A DNA stretch of 64,000 nt from Chionis minor (Eukaryota; Chordata; Aves; Charadriiformes; Chionididae), in NCBI GenBank assembly GCA_013398295.1, contig VZSF01009133.1, forward strand, positions 5,199-69,198, in the 5' to 3' direction. Under the pieces are notes generated by a model that was given only the letters and a program-made list of their open reading frames with translations, was not told the DNA's origin and ran no database searches. A program made the translations under genes and the position numbers. Shown here one piece after another: positions 48,001 through 57,353 of this stretch (position 1 is its first letter; each line of letters opens with the position of its first letter).

Positions 48001-48244
48001 GAGGGAAGGGAGGGGGAATTGCCAGCTACAACTGGTGACTCATTAGACATCAGCCACCAGGAAAGCCAGTGCTTTGCATTTCAGTGACTGGTATGCTTCT
48101 ATTCAAGCAGCATCATTTCCTTTTCATTAATAGTTACTAATGTGTTGCCTACTTATTTCCTGCACTGTTCAGGTATCATGTCCATAGCAAGCTGGTGAGC
48201 TTCATGGCACCTATTGACTACTGTACAATGAATGATGATGCCAG
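8982..48244 (+). CDS. AATF: AATF (apoptosis antagonizing transcription factor), exons 1-11, 3' end missing
   Basis: Eleven exons (8982-9066, 11178-11366, 12026-12457, 13117-13254, 29414-29528, 29876-30080, 30844-31008, 31781-31864, 42733-42800, 44806-44886, 48173-48244) join in frame into 544 codons plus two bases. Seen: two LXXLL motifs (residues 9-13 and 286-290), a Glu/Asp-rich linker (about 92-225), a basic cluster (339-349), and a conserved C-terminal third matching the TRAUB domain. Human AATF has 560 residues and twelve coding exons; only its last ~20 residues lack a counterpart here. Family knowledge: AATF acts in the nucleus and nucleolus, binds RNA polymerase II and Rb to support E2F and p53-linked transcription, and joins NGDN and NOL10 in 40S ribosome assembly. 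Identification is near certain; the terminal exon is inferred to lie past the window. Confidence 0.97.
9067..11177 (+). other. AATF: AATF intron 1
   Basis: 2111 bases, GTGAGG to CCACAG. The first ~100 bases belong to the CpG island and the second copy of the local duplication. An A-run lies at about 10601-10613. The rest has no recognised gene, RNA or repeat. Confidence 0.9.
11178..11366 (+). CDS. AATF: AATF coding exon 2
   Basis: 189 bases, phase 1 to phase 1, residues 29-91. The acceptor follows a long T-run (TTTTTTTTTTCCACAG) and the donor is GTAAGA. The peptide carries the conserved block around [19 protein letters not shown], which corresponds to IRKLASASLLDTDKRYCGK in human AATF, followed by the conserved TSRKA. 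This is one of the best-conserved N-terminal segments and confirms the gene assignment. Confidence 0.96.
11367..12025 (+). other. AATF: AATF intron 2
   Basis: 659 bases, GTAAGA to TGAAG. No recognisable repeat or embedded gene. Confidence 0.85.
12026..12457 (+). CDS. AATF: AATF coding exon 3 (acidic linker and start of AATF/Che-1 domain)
   Basis: 432 bases, phase 1 to phase 1, residues 92-235. It encodes the low-complexity Glu/Asp/Ser-rich region, with a block conserved in human around [18 protein letters not shown] and, near the end, [12 protein letters not shown], the entry into the Che-1 domain. The sequence between the conserved blocks diverges strongly from human, as expected of a disordered acidic linker. 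The acceptor is AAG followed by another AAG (12023-12028), so a three-base shift is possible: use of the second would drop one Glu. The donor is GTTTGT, a weak match. Confidence 0.95.
12458..13116 (+). other. AATF: AATF intron 3
   Basis: 659 bases, GTTTGT to TGAAG. Contains the first copy of a 94-base direct repeat (12947-13040). Otherwise no recognised element. Confidence 0.85.
12947..13040 (+). repeat. 94-base direct repeat, copy A (intron 3)
   Basis: Runs ungapped against copy B (13683-13776) with only about ten differences over 94 bases, starting CACCTTGTGGTACCAATTTT and ending GCTGTT. The two copies are 736 bases apart and flank AATF exon 4. It is not recognised as a known repeat family, so it looks like a local duplication. 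Confidence 0.85.
13117..13254 (+). CDS. AATF: AATF coding exon 4
   Basis: 138 bases, phase 1 to phase 1, residues 236-281. The peptide begins [18 protein letters not shown], matching human ALWDQLLEGRIKLQKALL, and continues into the conserved LPQPD segment of the AATF/Che-1 domain. The acceptor is ATGAAG after a T-rich tract; the donor is GTAAGA at 13255. The exon is a multiple of three, so skipping it would keep the frame. Near-identical 94-base direct repeats lie about 75 bases upstream and about 430 bases downstream of it. Confidence 0.96.
13683..13776 (+). repeat. 94-base direct repeat, copy B (intron 4)
   Basis: Second copy of the repeat at 12947-13040, with the same orientation and no gaps. 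It starts 429 bases after exon 4 ends. The sequence immediately before each copy is also loosely similar (CTGYTCTGT.CAGAG), so the duplicated segment may have been somewhat longer. Confidence 0.85.
20635..20720 (-). mobile_element. Old MIR-like SINE fragment
   Basis: GGAACTGAGGCACAGGCAGA followed by a CAGGGGCACAAAGCAGTTA segment resembles the reverse strand of a MIR/CORE-SINE tail (GGGAAACTGAGGCACAGAGA, then CACACAGC). Similarity is partial, so this is a tentative ancient copy. Confidence 0.4.
21775..21985. promoter_or_regulatory. Homeodomain-motif-rich intronic segment
   Basis: Contains AGCTAATTAATAGCTAATTA (with an internal repeat of AGCTAATTA), then GGGATTAATTGGCAATTGG and TGTAATTAATGG. 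The dense TAAT/ATTA cores are typical of developmental enhancers. Conservation cannot be judged here. Confidence 0.35.
21990..22070 (+). mobile_element. Ancient CR1-like 3' end
   Basis: GGAGGTCAGTCTAGATGGGC, then GTTCCCTTCTGTCCTTAATA and TCTAGATAACTATGAA follow the pattern of old amniote CR1/L3 3' ends (GTCAGACTAGATGATC, TCCCTTCTGGCCTT, CTATGAA). It is more diverged than the copy at exon 1. Confidence 0.55.
23180..23640. promoter_or_regulatory. Candidate conserved enhancer in intron 4
   Basis: A ~460-base AT-rich, non-repetitive block with a perfect octamer ATTTGCAT (23470-23477, POU factors), a PBX/HOX-type TGATTGAT (23508-23515), several TAAT cores (for example GGCAATTAATAAA near 23396), and GATAATC. 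It has no open frame. Its texture is that of deeply conserved noncoding elements near developmental genes; LHX1 is the likely neighbour. Inference only. Confidence 0.45.
29414..29528 (+). CDS. AATF: AATF coding exon 5
   Basis: 115 bases, phase 1 to phase 2, residues 282-319. The peptide [19 protein letters not shown] parallels human HKALKALLRSLVGLQEELL and includes an LXXLL motif at residues 286-290, followed by conserved [12 protein letters not shown]. The acceptor is CTGCAG; the donor is GTAAAT. It follows the largest complete intron in the window (16.2 kb). Confidence 0.96.
29529..29875 (+). other. AATF: AATF intron 5
   Basis: 347 bases, GTAAAT to TTCTAG, the shortest intron here. No element recognised. 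Confidence 0.9.
29876..30080 (+). CDS. AATF: AATF coding exon 6
   Basis: 205 bases, phase 2 to phase 0, residues 320-388. It opens with an acidic Ser/Asp/Glu run, then a basic cluster (residues 339-349, [11 protein letters not shown]) that is a plausible nuclear/nucleolar localisation signal, then conserved [15 protein letters not shown] and [14 protein letters not shown]. The reading frame requires the exon to end at AAAG before GCAAGT, so the intron starts with GC rather than GT. Confidence 0.96.
30081..30843 (+). other. AATF: AATF intron 6, GC-AG type
   Basis: 763 bases starting GCAAGT and ending TTGCAG. The flanking exon is AAAG, so the donor AAAG/GCAAGT is a close match to the known GC donor consensus. 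No GT nearby would keep the frame with the conserved Gly-Lys/Gly-Phe junction. Confidence 0.92.
30844..31008 (+). CDS. AATF: AATF coding exon 7
   Basis: 165 bases, exactly 55 codons, phase 0 to phase 0, residues 389-443. Starts [20 protein letters not shown] and continues [14 protein letters not shown], almost identical to human AATF; this is the most conserved part of the protein. The acceptor is TTGCAG; the donor is GTAAGA at 31009. Confidence 0.97.
31009..31780 (+). other. AATF: AATF intron 7
   Basis: 772 bases, GTAAGA to TTCCAG. No recognised element. Confidence 0.9.
31781..31864 (+). CDS. AATF: AATF coding exon 8
   Basis: 84 bases, 28 codons, phase 0 both sides, residues 444-471. Encodes [18 protein letters not shown], which matches human [18 protein letters not shown] and marks the entry to the C-terminal TRAUB domain. 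The acceptor is TTCCAG; the donor is GTAGGT. Confidence 0.96.
36240..36470. promoter_or_regulatory. AT-rich possible regulatory element in intron 8
   Basis: Holds AAACAAGTAATTACTAATCC, ACCTTAATTAAACTGG, GTGATTAATATGG and TTTAATTAGATGC, four homeodomain-type cores within ~230 bases. Not repetitive and not coding. Tentative. Confidence 0.3.
39655..39841 (+). other. Possible cryptic or alternative exon with Cys-rich tail
   Basis: A long polypyrimidine tract ending CCTCCCCAG (39654) is a near-ideal acceptor, and GTGAGA follows 39841. Read in phase 0, as after exon 8, it gives 29 residues and a stop at 39742-39744, with seven cysteines and a CPQC motif. Splicing here would truncate AATF in the TRAUB domain. 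No sign of use is visible, so it may be chance. Confidence 0.2.
42733..42800 (+). CDS. AATF: AATF coding exon 9
   Basis: 68 bases, phase 0 to phase 2, residues 472-493 plus two bases. Peptide [20 protein letters not shown] is nearly identical to human (TSS in place of TTS) and lies in the TRAUB domain. The acceptor is TTCTAG; the donor is GTAAGT, a perfect consensus. Confidence 0.97.
42801..44805 (+). other. AATF: AATF intron 9
   Basis: 2005 bases, GTAAGT to CCTCAG. A very AT-rich part at about 43680-43930 includes repeated AGATTA/AAGATTA words. No gene or repeat family recognised. Confidence 0.88.
44806..44886 (+). CDS. AATF: AATF coding exon 10
   Basis: 81 bases, phase 2 to phase 2, residues 494-520. 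Peptide [20 protein letters not shown] then SKGRRI, matching the human TRAUB domain with few changes. It is strongly basic, fitting RNA or ribosomal-precursor contact. The acceptor is CCTCAG; the donor is GTGGGT. Confidence 0.97.
45720..45910. promoter_or_regulatory. Candidate regulatory element in intron 10
   Basis: Includes AAGATAGATGTCATAAGATA, CTATAATTATTGACTATCAA and CATAATTGGATATATTCATG, giving GATA- and homeodomain-type cores in non-repetitive AT-rich DNA. Enhancer role is inferred from texture alone. Confidence 0.3.
46195..46345 (+). mobile_element. Old MIR-like SINE fragment, plus orientation
   Basis: TCTCTAAAATGGGGGCTGCA and GGACTTTGAGATCCTGGAGG fit the MIR-type order (TCTGTAAAATGGGGATAAT, then CTTTGAGATCC), preceded by a CCTCAG-like pyrimidine-rich part. 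Diverged but collinear. Confidence 0.55.
46430..46590 (-). mobile_element. Old MIR-like SINE fragment, minus orientation
   Basis: GATCTTCAAGTGCTTTCAAA, then GGAAATTGGGGCACTGAGAG, AAGTGAGCTCATCC and AGAAACCCGGTGCC follow the reversed MIR-type order. It lies ~85 bases after the plus-oriented copy, so the two form an inverted pair. Confidence 0.55.
46740..46960. promoter_or_regulatory. Candidate regulatory element in intron 10 (second)
   Basis: Non-repetitive stretch with ACAGTAATTAGTCCTGGAC, AGAATTTATCAGAATTGC and CGTTAATGTTTCATAAGCG. Balanced composition and several CpG-containing words kept in AT-rich surroundings suggest constraint. Tentative. Confidence 0.3.
48173..48244 (+). CDS. AATF: AATF coding exon 11, last exon in window
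   Basis: 72 bases, phase 2 to phase 2, residues 521-544 plus two bases. Peptide [20 protein letters not shown] followed by DDA matches human [20 protein letters not shown]. The acceptor is TTCAG and the donor GTGAGT. Human continues with about 20 residues in one more coding exon; no equivalent (codons for Phe-Gly-Gln/His after a Glu-Leu-Tyr run) was found between 48245 and 64000. Confidence 0.96.
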
Positions 48245-51200
48245 GTGAGTAATAGATTAATTACGTTTCTCAAATGGCTTCATGACAGCGTGATATTGAC
48301 CTGTTCTTCAGTCTGTCGCCCCCTCCATTTCTTCTTATCAGTTAACCATTTGTCACTGGCATCGTAGCCTGGGTGTCTTGGTCGCATCTGTCCAGGCAGT
48401 CTGGCTGAGCTTTCACCCTGTAATTACTGTGACACCAAACAAGAAATTTTCATAAATTTCAGTACTTACATTTGGATTCCTGCTTTAAAACTCCTCTGAT
48501 TTTGAAGTCTTCTAGTTTTATGGGATTATTTTGGAAATAGACATTTAAGTTATCTGCTGTCTTCAGGTATGATCAAAACTTACAAAGAGCTTGTCTTTTA
48601 CAGCAATGGCAACTGTTTTAAATTCTGCTTAGTATGTATTTCCCTAGATCAGTTAGTAACTGGAATAGTTCAGTCAAGATTCACTCAAGACCTAAATACT
48701 GCTTGTGTTTATGTCTATTTAAAGAATGAAGAATTCTAGTGGAAGACTGTAATGTTTTAATGTGGTAATTAGTAAAGAAAATATCAATGAAGTTTTGTGC
48801 AGAGCTGCTAGATAGTTTTGCTACATATATACGCCCATATTTCTTAAGTATTACATTTTTAAACTCAATCTCAAAATGCTGAGCTTTTTGTGGGAAGGAG
48901 GTGGAATAATTTTTCCAGTGAATGAATGTAGAAGGCTTGAGAAACATCTTTCCCCTGGGTTGTGGAACATGTTTGTGCTTTGTGTGAGAGAGATGTCATT
49001 TGTCTGTTTGCGAAACGGAAACCAAATACCTGCTGTTCTTAGACTGATGCCTTTTGGGAGATTGCACCGAGTTCTGGATGAGAGCTCTCCAGTAAGCTGG
49101 CACTAAGACGTTCTGTGTCCGCAGTAAGACCTGTGCTGTTTCATCATGCGTCTTTCTCATAGTTTCTTTACTCTTTCTTTTTTTTCTTTTTTTTTTCAAG
49201 TGAGAAAACTGCTCTGATCATTGTCTAGATCCTCTCGCCACAAAAATAAATGTGTTGAATGTGTTGGGGAAAGCTGTGCCTCCAGCTGTGTCGAGTGGTC
49301 AGCTCTGCCACCCCCTTACCTGGATCATAGGAAGAGAGGGACACAAGTGCCTCGGGCACTGTGAGATTAGACTTACACGCTTTTGTTTATTTGGCAAATA
49401 AATCAAGTGCATTTTTGCTTCTGATATGCAAGGCCTGAGCTAGCAGCTGTTTCTGCTTCCCAGCTGTCAAGGACCTCCTTACCTGTGTGGAATTGGTGTC
49501 TTTGCTGCTTTGGATAGCCCCAAATCAGGGGACAGGATAGACACACACGTACCGTCCTGTAGAAATGGGTCTGGGATGTGCTGCTTGTGTCCCCATCTTT
49601 TTGCTTGAGGGTAATTAGCAGATGGCATACGTGTGTTTAGGGAAAAACAGTTCATAACCTTTTCATTAATAATACACGTGAGTCTAGCATTTCTCTATCT
49701 TAGTATTATGTCTAGTTGACTGGTTACTACTTATGCTTTGAGAATTTCCAATTAGGTTCGAGTGCCTGACATTTTTTGCCTGTAATACGTGTTACCCTAC
49801 CCTACGGGTTAGGCAGGCGTGCGGGCTCCTGCTCTGTGCCCCGAACGCAGGCGCGCTCAGCTTGCGTGGGGCGCGTGGGCATGGGAGGGGGAGGGAGGTG
49901 AAAAAAAAAATAGTGAAACCGATCCTGATAATCCAGGAGTTACACCGTGTTTGCTGTCCCCAGAGGTGACATTGCCTCCTCCTTTGCAGTCCGCTGCACT
50001 CACTTGTGTTCTGAAAGTTGCATAGAAAATGCATTCTGTAAGCCAAAATCCTCCCGCAAGTCAATGCAAACGTGAAGTGCATCGGAACAGCTGGGGCAGT
50101 GGAGTCGTTCTGCACAACAGCCTTCTTGGGCCTCAGCTACACTTCATTTGGCTGCCATCTTCATAACCCTCGGTCCCCCCGCTTCTCGGGAGGCACCTTG
50201 AGTCCACCACAAACGGCACGGGGTCTGGCTGACCCTCAGAAGCCATTACAGCTAATGGGATGCCATCTCCGTTACGCTGTGCCGACGGAGTTATCATTGT
50301 GGTGGGGACAGAGTGTTTGACATTTGGTTTGCTGAAAATGTCTCCTGGGGGTTTTCTCCGCATTGAGCGGCTTATTACATCGCTTGCATGTTTTACTGAT
50401 TCTTTGGTGGCAGCAGCGTGGCAGCAGCTGCTGCTGCTTATTGTCTGACTGCGGGAACTTACTTCTTACATTAAGTTTATTAGTCACTCTGGAGGCCCGC
50501 CATGCTTCCCGTTAGCGGCATTTTAGTCACTTATCTCCTGATGTTGGCTTAGCCATCTAGAGTGAGCCTGTCGGACGATGTGTTCGCACACCAGCAAGCG
50601 TGCCGGAGGGTGATGCCATGTGGGCAGCTGTATCCCATTCTGCCGAGATCAGGCTTTCGAGCAAACCCTGGGTGTGGATGGGGCAGTGCCGGAGCCAGGC
50701 TGGCCAGGTTCTCCTCCCAGTTCTGCTGGTGGCTTCCTGGATGACCTTGAAGAGGTCGCTCTGCGCTTCGGTGGCTCTGATTCCCCTTCTGTGCGAGGGA
50801 GGTCTTGCTGCTGAGAAGTGCCTGTAAAAAACGGGGGTTTAGTAATAGTAGTAGTATTATTTCATTTTTTAACATACATAGGAAAGCTTTAGTTTCAGGC
50901 AAGAGACAGATACACAAACTGAAGCCTAAGCGTTCCTCAACATTTGCCAAAATACCTGTAACACAAATATGCCTTATTTTGCCTATTGCGGATGTTACAG
51001 TCTTCCTTAAGCAGTTTCTCTGCAGCTCCTTCCCCACGGGATGTGCTTTGGCATTGTTTAGTCGTAGTGTTGAGCTTAAATTTCCCCCTGCTGTAATTCA
51101 GGCCCGTTATTTCTTGTCCTGTTCAATGTGGGCTTTAAGAACAGATTCTTACTTCCTCTTTGTGGCAGCCCTTACACATTTGGGTGGGCATTTGTGCTTT

Positions 51201-53149
51201 GCACACCGAAAACCTGGGTGTTATTTAGCTTAGCTTCCTTCCTTTCCTCCCTACTTTACACCATTTGCGTTTGTGTCCAGACATAAAACATATTCAAAAT
51301 ATTGGAGTGGCTAGTGTCTGAAATGAGACCTCTCTAGCTGTTTTGGTTCAACTCTCCCAAAATGACAGTATCTGCTATCAGTCATTTTTTTTAAAAATCA
51401 TAGCCACTCTGTAGGGGTCACTTCACATGCCTCTTTAAAATGCCCCTACACTTGCCATGGGCCATAATACCTCTCTAGCAGCACACAGCAGTACCGGCCA
51501 AGGCAAGAAGAATTCAACATCTGCTTTAAGCTGCAGGTGAATTAAAAAGAAAAGACCAGGCCTGTACGCATGAGAGGGAAGCAGTAATGATAACAGCTTT
51601 CCTTTGTGACAGAAGAAGGTAATTTTATTGTTTGCAAGTGTGAATTACTAGATTGAAAATGCAAGTATACACTTCACAGCAATGTGATCATGCTCTGAGC
51701 CATTTTTTTTTCCTGGTCAGGCACTTAAAAGGCATGACCCCAAATAAATACACGTCTGAACAACGAGGCGCTCTGCATTGTAGTGTGAGAAATTTTAAAG
51801 TGTCAGTGAGCTGTATATAAAAAAGGGTTGTAGAAACGGAGCTGTCAGAACATTCCCTTTAAGTCCTGCCAGTGGCTGCGGTGGCAGGTGGATACCTGGA
51901 AAATGCCAGCAAAGAAATCTGCGTGTGCAGATGTGGATGGGCAGAAGCCTGGGGGTATGGCAGAGAGTCCGGCGGGTGTCAGTGGTGACGACGTTCCAGC
52001 TTCCCTTGGCTGTGCCAAGTCCTCGCTCCCCGTGATGAACTGCACTTTGTGACTGGGGCAAAAGCAGGGGGGAATTGTTGGTGGCTGTTTCCTTGCTTTG
52101 CTTGCTCTAAGTGCTTTTGGAGGCACGCAGCTGTGTAGCACTGTAATAGCTTGCTGGTTTCTGTGTATTTAAATAGCTAACGCAGCCTAGGAATACATTT
52201 GGGGCCTGATTCTCTTGTAACATACAAGCTATTTTGCGCTATTCTGACTGTGCAGAGAGACCTTAAAATAGTGCAAGGAGCTGCTAGCACTCACCTGAAG
52301 GTCCCTGTGTGGTGGCGGCGTGGCTCTGGGATGCCCAGGACTTCTGGGGATATGGAATGTCAAGTTTATCGCTTGCCACTGCCACTGGCTGGGGAAACAA
52401 AGAGCAAATGCATATGAGGAGAAAGAGCCTGAGCGCTGCCTGGAGAAGGGGATGAACAGTCACTCCAGAATTGTTTTACAGCCTGAATTTGAGAAAAGAA
52501 ACATACAAGTATAATAACTGCCTTTGTCAACATCACTGCCACTTTCTTTCTTATTCTTGCTGCCGGTTGGAATAATAGCATTCATGCAGGCAATTAATCT
52601 TCCACTTGCCACTTTTTCATGCACCCTACGCATGGGCATGGCTGTTTAACCTTGTGCTCACATATATTATGTTGTAATGTGTGGGACACTGGTGGCCTCA
52701 AGCCCTCCTCTATTTTAACCCCTCATTGGTAGTATTTTAAAACATACACTGCAAAGTGATTTTTATGGTTATCTTGGGGTGTATGTTTATAGACTTAAAT
52801 ACATTTATAGTACTCTTGGGCCAAGGTTTTTCTAATCGGTCTAAGGTTCATTGCTATGTAAATGGGCCTGCCCTAAGACAAGGAACCGGAAGGTAAAGGC
52901 TTGAATGTAACTGCGCTGCGGTGTTGTCCAGAGGAGAGTGTAGCTGTCTCGGGCAGGAGTTACCCAGGATTAGAACAGGGTTGATCTCTCTCTGGTTGTG
53001 GTTCACCTGGGTTTGAGGGTGGCGTCATGTGGGTGCCACTTCTTAGACTTCCCTTGAAATACTCTTTTCCCATCTTCATGACCTAGTATGCTTCGCTGAC
53101 CCCATTGCTCCAGTATCTAGCATAGTGTAATCTTTATTTTAATCATCCT

Positions 53150-53350
53150 TCAGCACCACCACGTGCGACAGAGCTGTGAAGATGTCGGCCGTCTTTTCTG
53201 TTTTACACTTTGGGAAATCGGGCACGGAGAAATGAGAGCCTGTGTCTCCAAAGGCATTTGGGTCCAGAAATCCGTGAGTCGAGAGCCTCAGTGACTTGCT
53301 GAAGGTGACACAGCAGGTCTGGGCTAGAGCTGTAGTTGAACCCACATCTT
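53150..53350 (-). mobile_element. Old MIR-like SINE, minus orientation
   Basis: CTGTTTTACACTTTGGGAAA, then GGCACGGAGAAATGAG, CAGTGACTTGCTGAAGGTGA, CACAGCAGGTCTGGGCTAGA and TTGAACCCACATCTTCTGCG follow the reversed MIR pattern (TTTTACAGATGGGGAAACTG, GACTTGCCCAAGGTCACAC, GAACCCAGG). This is the clearest SINE-like copy in the window. Confidence 0.65.
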
Positions 53351-53884
53351 CTGCGCGGTCACCTTCAGCTGGCCTAGCTCGGAACAGCCTTGTGTTGTAG
53401 GAGATCAGTCATCTGTGCGCTCGCAGAGCCCCGGTGCTTGGTCCGTGTATTTCTGTATGGGCAAACTGGGGCTACACGTTCCCACTGAAGGCAGGAACCA
53501 GAGGTTCAGAGACCAGGTGCAGGTCCAGAGACAGGTGAGCACGTTTTCAGCGCGTGCAGAGTTGCCGTGTCTGCAGGAGTGGATCCTGTGAACAGCCTGG
53601 TTGTGGCAAGTCCCCGCTCCTGGGAAGAGCTGCGTGCGGATTTTGGTGGTGGTGTATCTCTCTGTCAGCTTTGATATATAGATCTTCAGATCTCTGCACT
53701 GTACATGTGTGTGTGGAACAGAGACTAAACACAGACGCTTTAGAAAAAGGTATAATATCAAATTACTGCCAGATTTGATGAACATCATTGTTTCACCTCT
53801 GGAGGACAGTAACTCGCAGGAGAGACGGTCTTTAAGGACACGGATGTTTGGTCCAAACACCTTTATCTCCCAAGACGACTCAGG

Positions 53885-54130
53885 GTATTCTGACAGGTAA
53901 AACAAGATTGTGCAAATATGCAACAGTGATCTAATCAGCTGGAACAACAGCAATATTTTAACTGGCGCTACCTTTTAACAGCATCATTAAGGGCTCTCAT
54001 TACTCTTTTATTAGAGGCTCACTCTATTTCTTATCAGATTACAGAATGAACATAACTCATGGCACTGATTTGATCTCTTGTTAAAGAGGATTACAGCTTT
54101 GCATTAACTTGGATTGACACGGTTTATAAT
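53885..54130. promoter_or_regulatory. Candidate regulatory element in intron 11
   Basis: AT-rich unique DNA with two GATTACAG words (about 54038 and 54089; OTX/PITX-type GGATTA core in the second), CTTATCAGATT (GATA-type), TCATTAAGGG and TTGCATTAACTTGG. No open frame or repeat. Conservation is a guess from composition. Confidence 0.35.
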
Positions 54131-57100
54131 TTGCTGTTGATACACATGCTGGCGGTGTCACATGTTTGACCCCCTCCCCACAGCACCGCTGAGGAAAAGG
54201 ACACCCATACATCATCATTAAAGATGGCACCCAGTGCAGAAATGGGAGGCAAAAGGAGGCTTTTCTGCAGTAAAGTCAGGCAGCACAAAAGAGACGCGTT
54301 CTTAAGTGCAGGCTGAAATTCCAAACGGGGATCTATAACTGGGTGAAGGTGGGGGAGAATATATCAGCTTTTAGGTAGGCTGTTTTTTACCTTAGCAAAT
54401 GGTTCTTCATTACGGAGGAGGACTTTGCGTCCGTTACAAGCCAAATTAGAGGGAAGAAGATGGCCGTAATGGGACTCTGTCAAACCATGCAGTTCCACCC
54501 ACAACGTGAGGCACAAAACGTTTTCCATGAGCTGGGGAAATTTCCCCTGCTCTTCTCAGACCTCTCAACGTTGTGGTTGTGACCAGTTAGTGAACTGGTC
54601 CCTGCCTTTGGCACTATCAATCGTGCACCACCAGCTGATAGTGTTAGTTTAGCCAGGTGACCTGGTTGCTGTGGTGGAGGTACCTTGCTGTCATGTCCCT
54701 GGTTTGTAGGAACCCCGGGCAACTGGGCTTCAAGCTTGGACTGCGTGTCTGTGTTGTGGCTCCCTTCTTCCAGCTCCTGTGTACGGCTCAGGTAGTGTAG
54801 GGCTGGTCGTGGTGCATTTCCTCTACATTTGGGGTTTTTTTTAGCATATAGCCAAGTTCCAGCACACCCTGCTGTAGCCTAGATGCCTGTATATACATCT
54901 ATATGTAGATGTACAGTCTCTCCACACCTGTGGTGGTGTGTTTTGTGTTTGACCTTGGAAGTGCAGACTCAGAAAGCAGTAGAACTGAGCTCAGGGCAGG
55001 AGTCGCTGCCTGAAATCCCGTGGCCAAGTGCAAGAAATTAAGCCCGTGACTCCACAGTCCTGTTGGCCTCAGGTCATGCTTGGTAGAGCATCCAGCCCAC
55101 TCTTGTTCTTGCACGAGCAGACCATTGCCTGCTGAGAAGCTGAATTAAGACACAGATCATCCAGCTGCCAGTGAGGTTTGGATTAGAGCGTCTCCCTTGG
55201 ATTCAGCCAGGATGTTGTGTATTTTCCCAATCAGCATTCTCACTCTTGGACTCGCTGCAGTTGCTTTGTCACAGTGTGCCTTGCTGCAGGCAGAGGGGGG
55301 TATGTAGTAGGAAATTCTGGTATTAAAAGATTAATTTACTTATATGACAAGAGTTTAATATTAAAAAAAAAAAACTTAGTGAGATACGAGCCTTTAACTT
55401 AGCTCACTTTGTACTTCTGGTATTAGAACGCCATGAGACTAGATTAATGGAGGAATTTGGACTCTGCGATTGTCAATCCGGTACGTTCGCCACACCAGAA
55501 GTCCCTGAGAGGAGGCAAAGCCAGCTGAACCAGCGGCTTCTGTGCTGCGCAGCACCAGCAGTGTCAGTGTAAGAAACATTATTCTAAGTTTGTACCGACG
55601 CAGCCTGCAGGAAAGGTTGTCCTGCTTTGTATTGGCTTTGTTTTGGGAAACAAAGAGGGCGGCGCTGCCGTGGAGGGCCATCGCTCAGAGTGCGCGGTGC
55701 TTGGACATTTTAGAGAAAATTGGTGTTTCTGGCAACGACTGCGGGTGGGAGCGTGAGCTGCTGCCCACCGGGGCTCTGCGGCTTCTGCGGGAGCCCCCTG
55801 GTACAGCAAGGGACCCTCTCAGGCCCCCCGAGGGCGATGTGGGGACTCTCCTGGGGAGGGGATATGTACCCTTGTGCACAGCCTGAGCTGGCTCGTTCCG
55901 GAGCCTGGTGCTCGGTCGGGGGGAGACCTGAGCTGTGCTGGGAACTGGGAAAAACGCCCGTGGTGTCCCATGAAACTAAACCTGCTTGGCTTGACTGTTG
56001 GTCCCGAGGCACTGTGGCTTCGGTATCATTCTGCCCTTTGCATATCACTTTGTTTGGTGGATTTTATCCCCCTAACCTTTGACTTGGCCTTAGAAGTCAG
56101 CTCGTGTGGATGCAGTTAAGCATCCCATATCGCTTTTAACCATAGTTGTTAGAAGGGTTGGTATTTGAACAAGGAGTTTTTGTATGTTTTGAAGCTGGCA
56201 GCAGTGAAGTGGTGTACGTGACCCCGGTTAGTGCCAATGGGCTGAAATCATCGTGTCCCAACATTTGATGTTTGACATCCCTTGTAAGAAGACAGACGCC
56301 TCTGTTATGGAAATTTCCTTTTTAAAGGGAAAAAAAATAACCTGTTAAGAGCTGCAAGATGATTTGTCGTCCTTCCTTTGTGAGACAATTTGTCTTCTCC
56401 TGCATCAAATCTGTTATAAAACAGGCAAGCTGTGAAAGAGGGAAATCATCCTAGGAATATGGGATGTTAAGGTACACAAAGAATGGTCCCCTCCGTGCGC
56501 CTGTGTGCACGTCTGCGCAGGGCACTTCACATGCGGCATTACGGTGGCTGCTCTGCTCAAATACCCATCTAAAAACAGAGACCGAGAAGGCAACATTTTA
56601 TGAATTTCATGGGGAAATTAAAGCTGCTGGAAAGCACGCCAGTGGAGCGAGCTGGAGGTTTCTCAACCTCCCTGCATTTTGCTTCTTCTCCAGCCTCTTG
56701 TTCACGTCTTTTACGCTTTGTGCTGTAACAGCTCGTATGAGACCGTGAGTGCTCTTGGGACCAAAATCAGGATGAGAGAGGTGCCACCTCCTCTCCCATT
56801 ACTGCTGTCCTGAGCTCAAGGCTGGTGAGCAGGCAGCTGGCGGCGTGCGGGTGCAAGGGGGAAACGTTCAGAATTGGTGGCAGAGGTGGCAGGTCTAAAC
56901 CCCGGGTCCGGTTAAGTTTGGGGGACGGTCCCTTGAGCATGAGCCCTTCTGTCTCTGCTGCCCTCCCACGCCCCATCCCGTCCTCAGATCCAGCCTCACA
57001 AAATGCGCAGAGTCCTTTTGTTTAGGGCAAGAACCAGCTTTCTGAAATACTTATAAATCTTGTGCCTGGTCTCATGAGACAAACCAGAGGTCACATGTCA

Positions 57101-57353
57101 CCTTTCATAATTTAAAGCCGTGGGGCTAAAAGCATTTGCACAGACTTGAAGGACCCGATCCTGACCTGCCTGAGCGAGAGGGAATTGCGGCAGACCTTTC
57201 TGAATCTCCTTCAAGCGCGGGGCGCGGTGATGAGAGCCGTCTGGCTGGGTAATTTATAGCTGGAGTTGTGCGCTCCGCTTGTGGGCCGTGGCGGGGAAGC
57301 GAGTGAGAGAGTGCCATCTCGTGGGGCTGCCTTCCCGGCCGGCACCACGCTGC

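Larger units (their letters stand above)
44887..48172 (+). other. AATF: AATF intron 10
   Basis: 3286 bases, GTGGGT to GTTCAG. Contains two possible regulatory stretches (45720-45910, 46740-46960) and a head-to-head pair of MIR-like fragments (46195-46345 and 46430-46590). No microRNA-like hairpin was identified, though human MIR2909 is reported from an AATF intron; its mature sequence is not present here. Confidence 0.85.

Noticed and set aside
44887..48172. A counterpart of human MIR2909, reported from an AATF intron
   Set aside because: The mature sequence as I remember it does not occur in the window.
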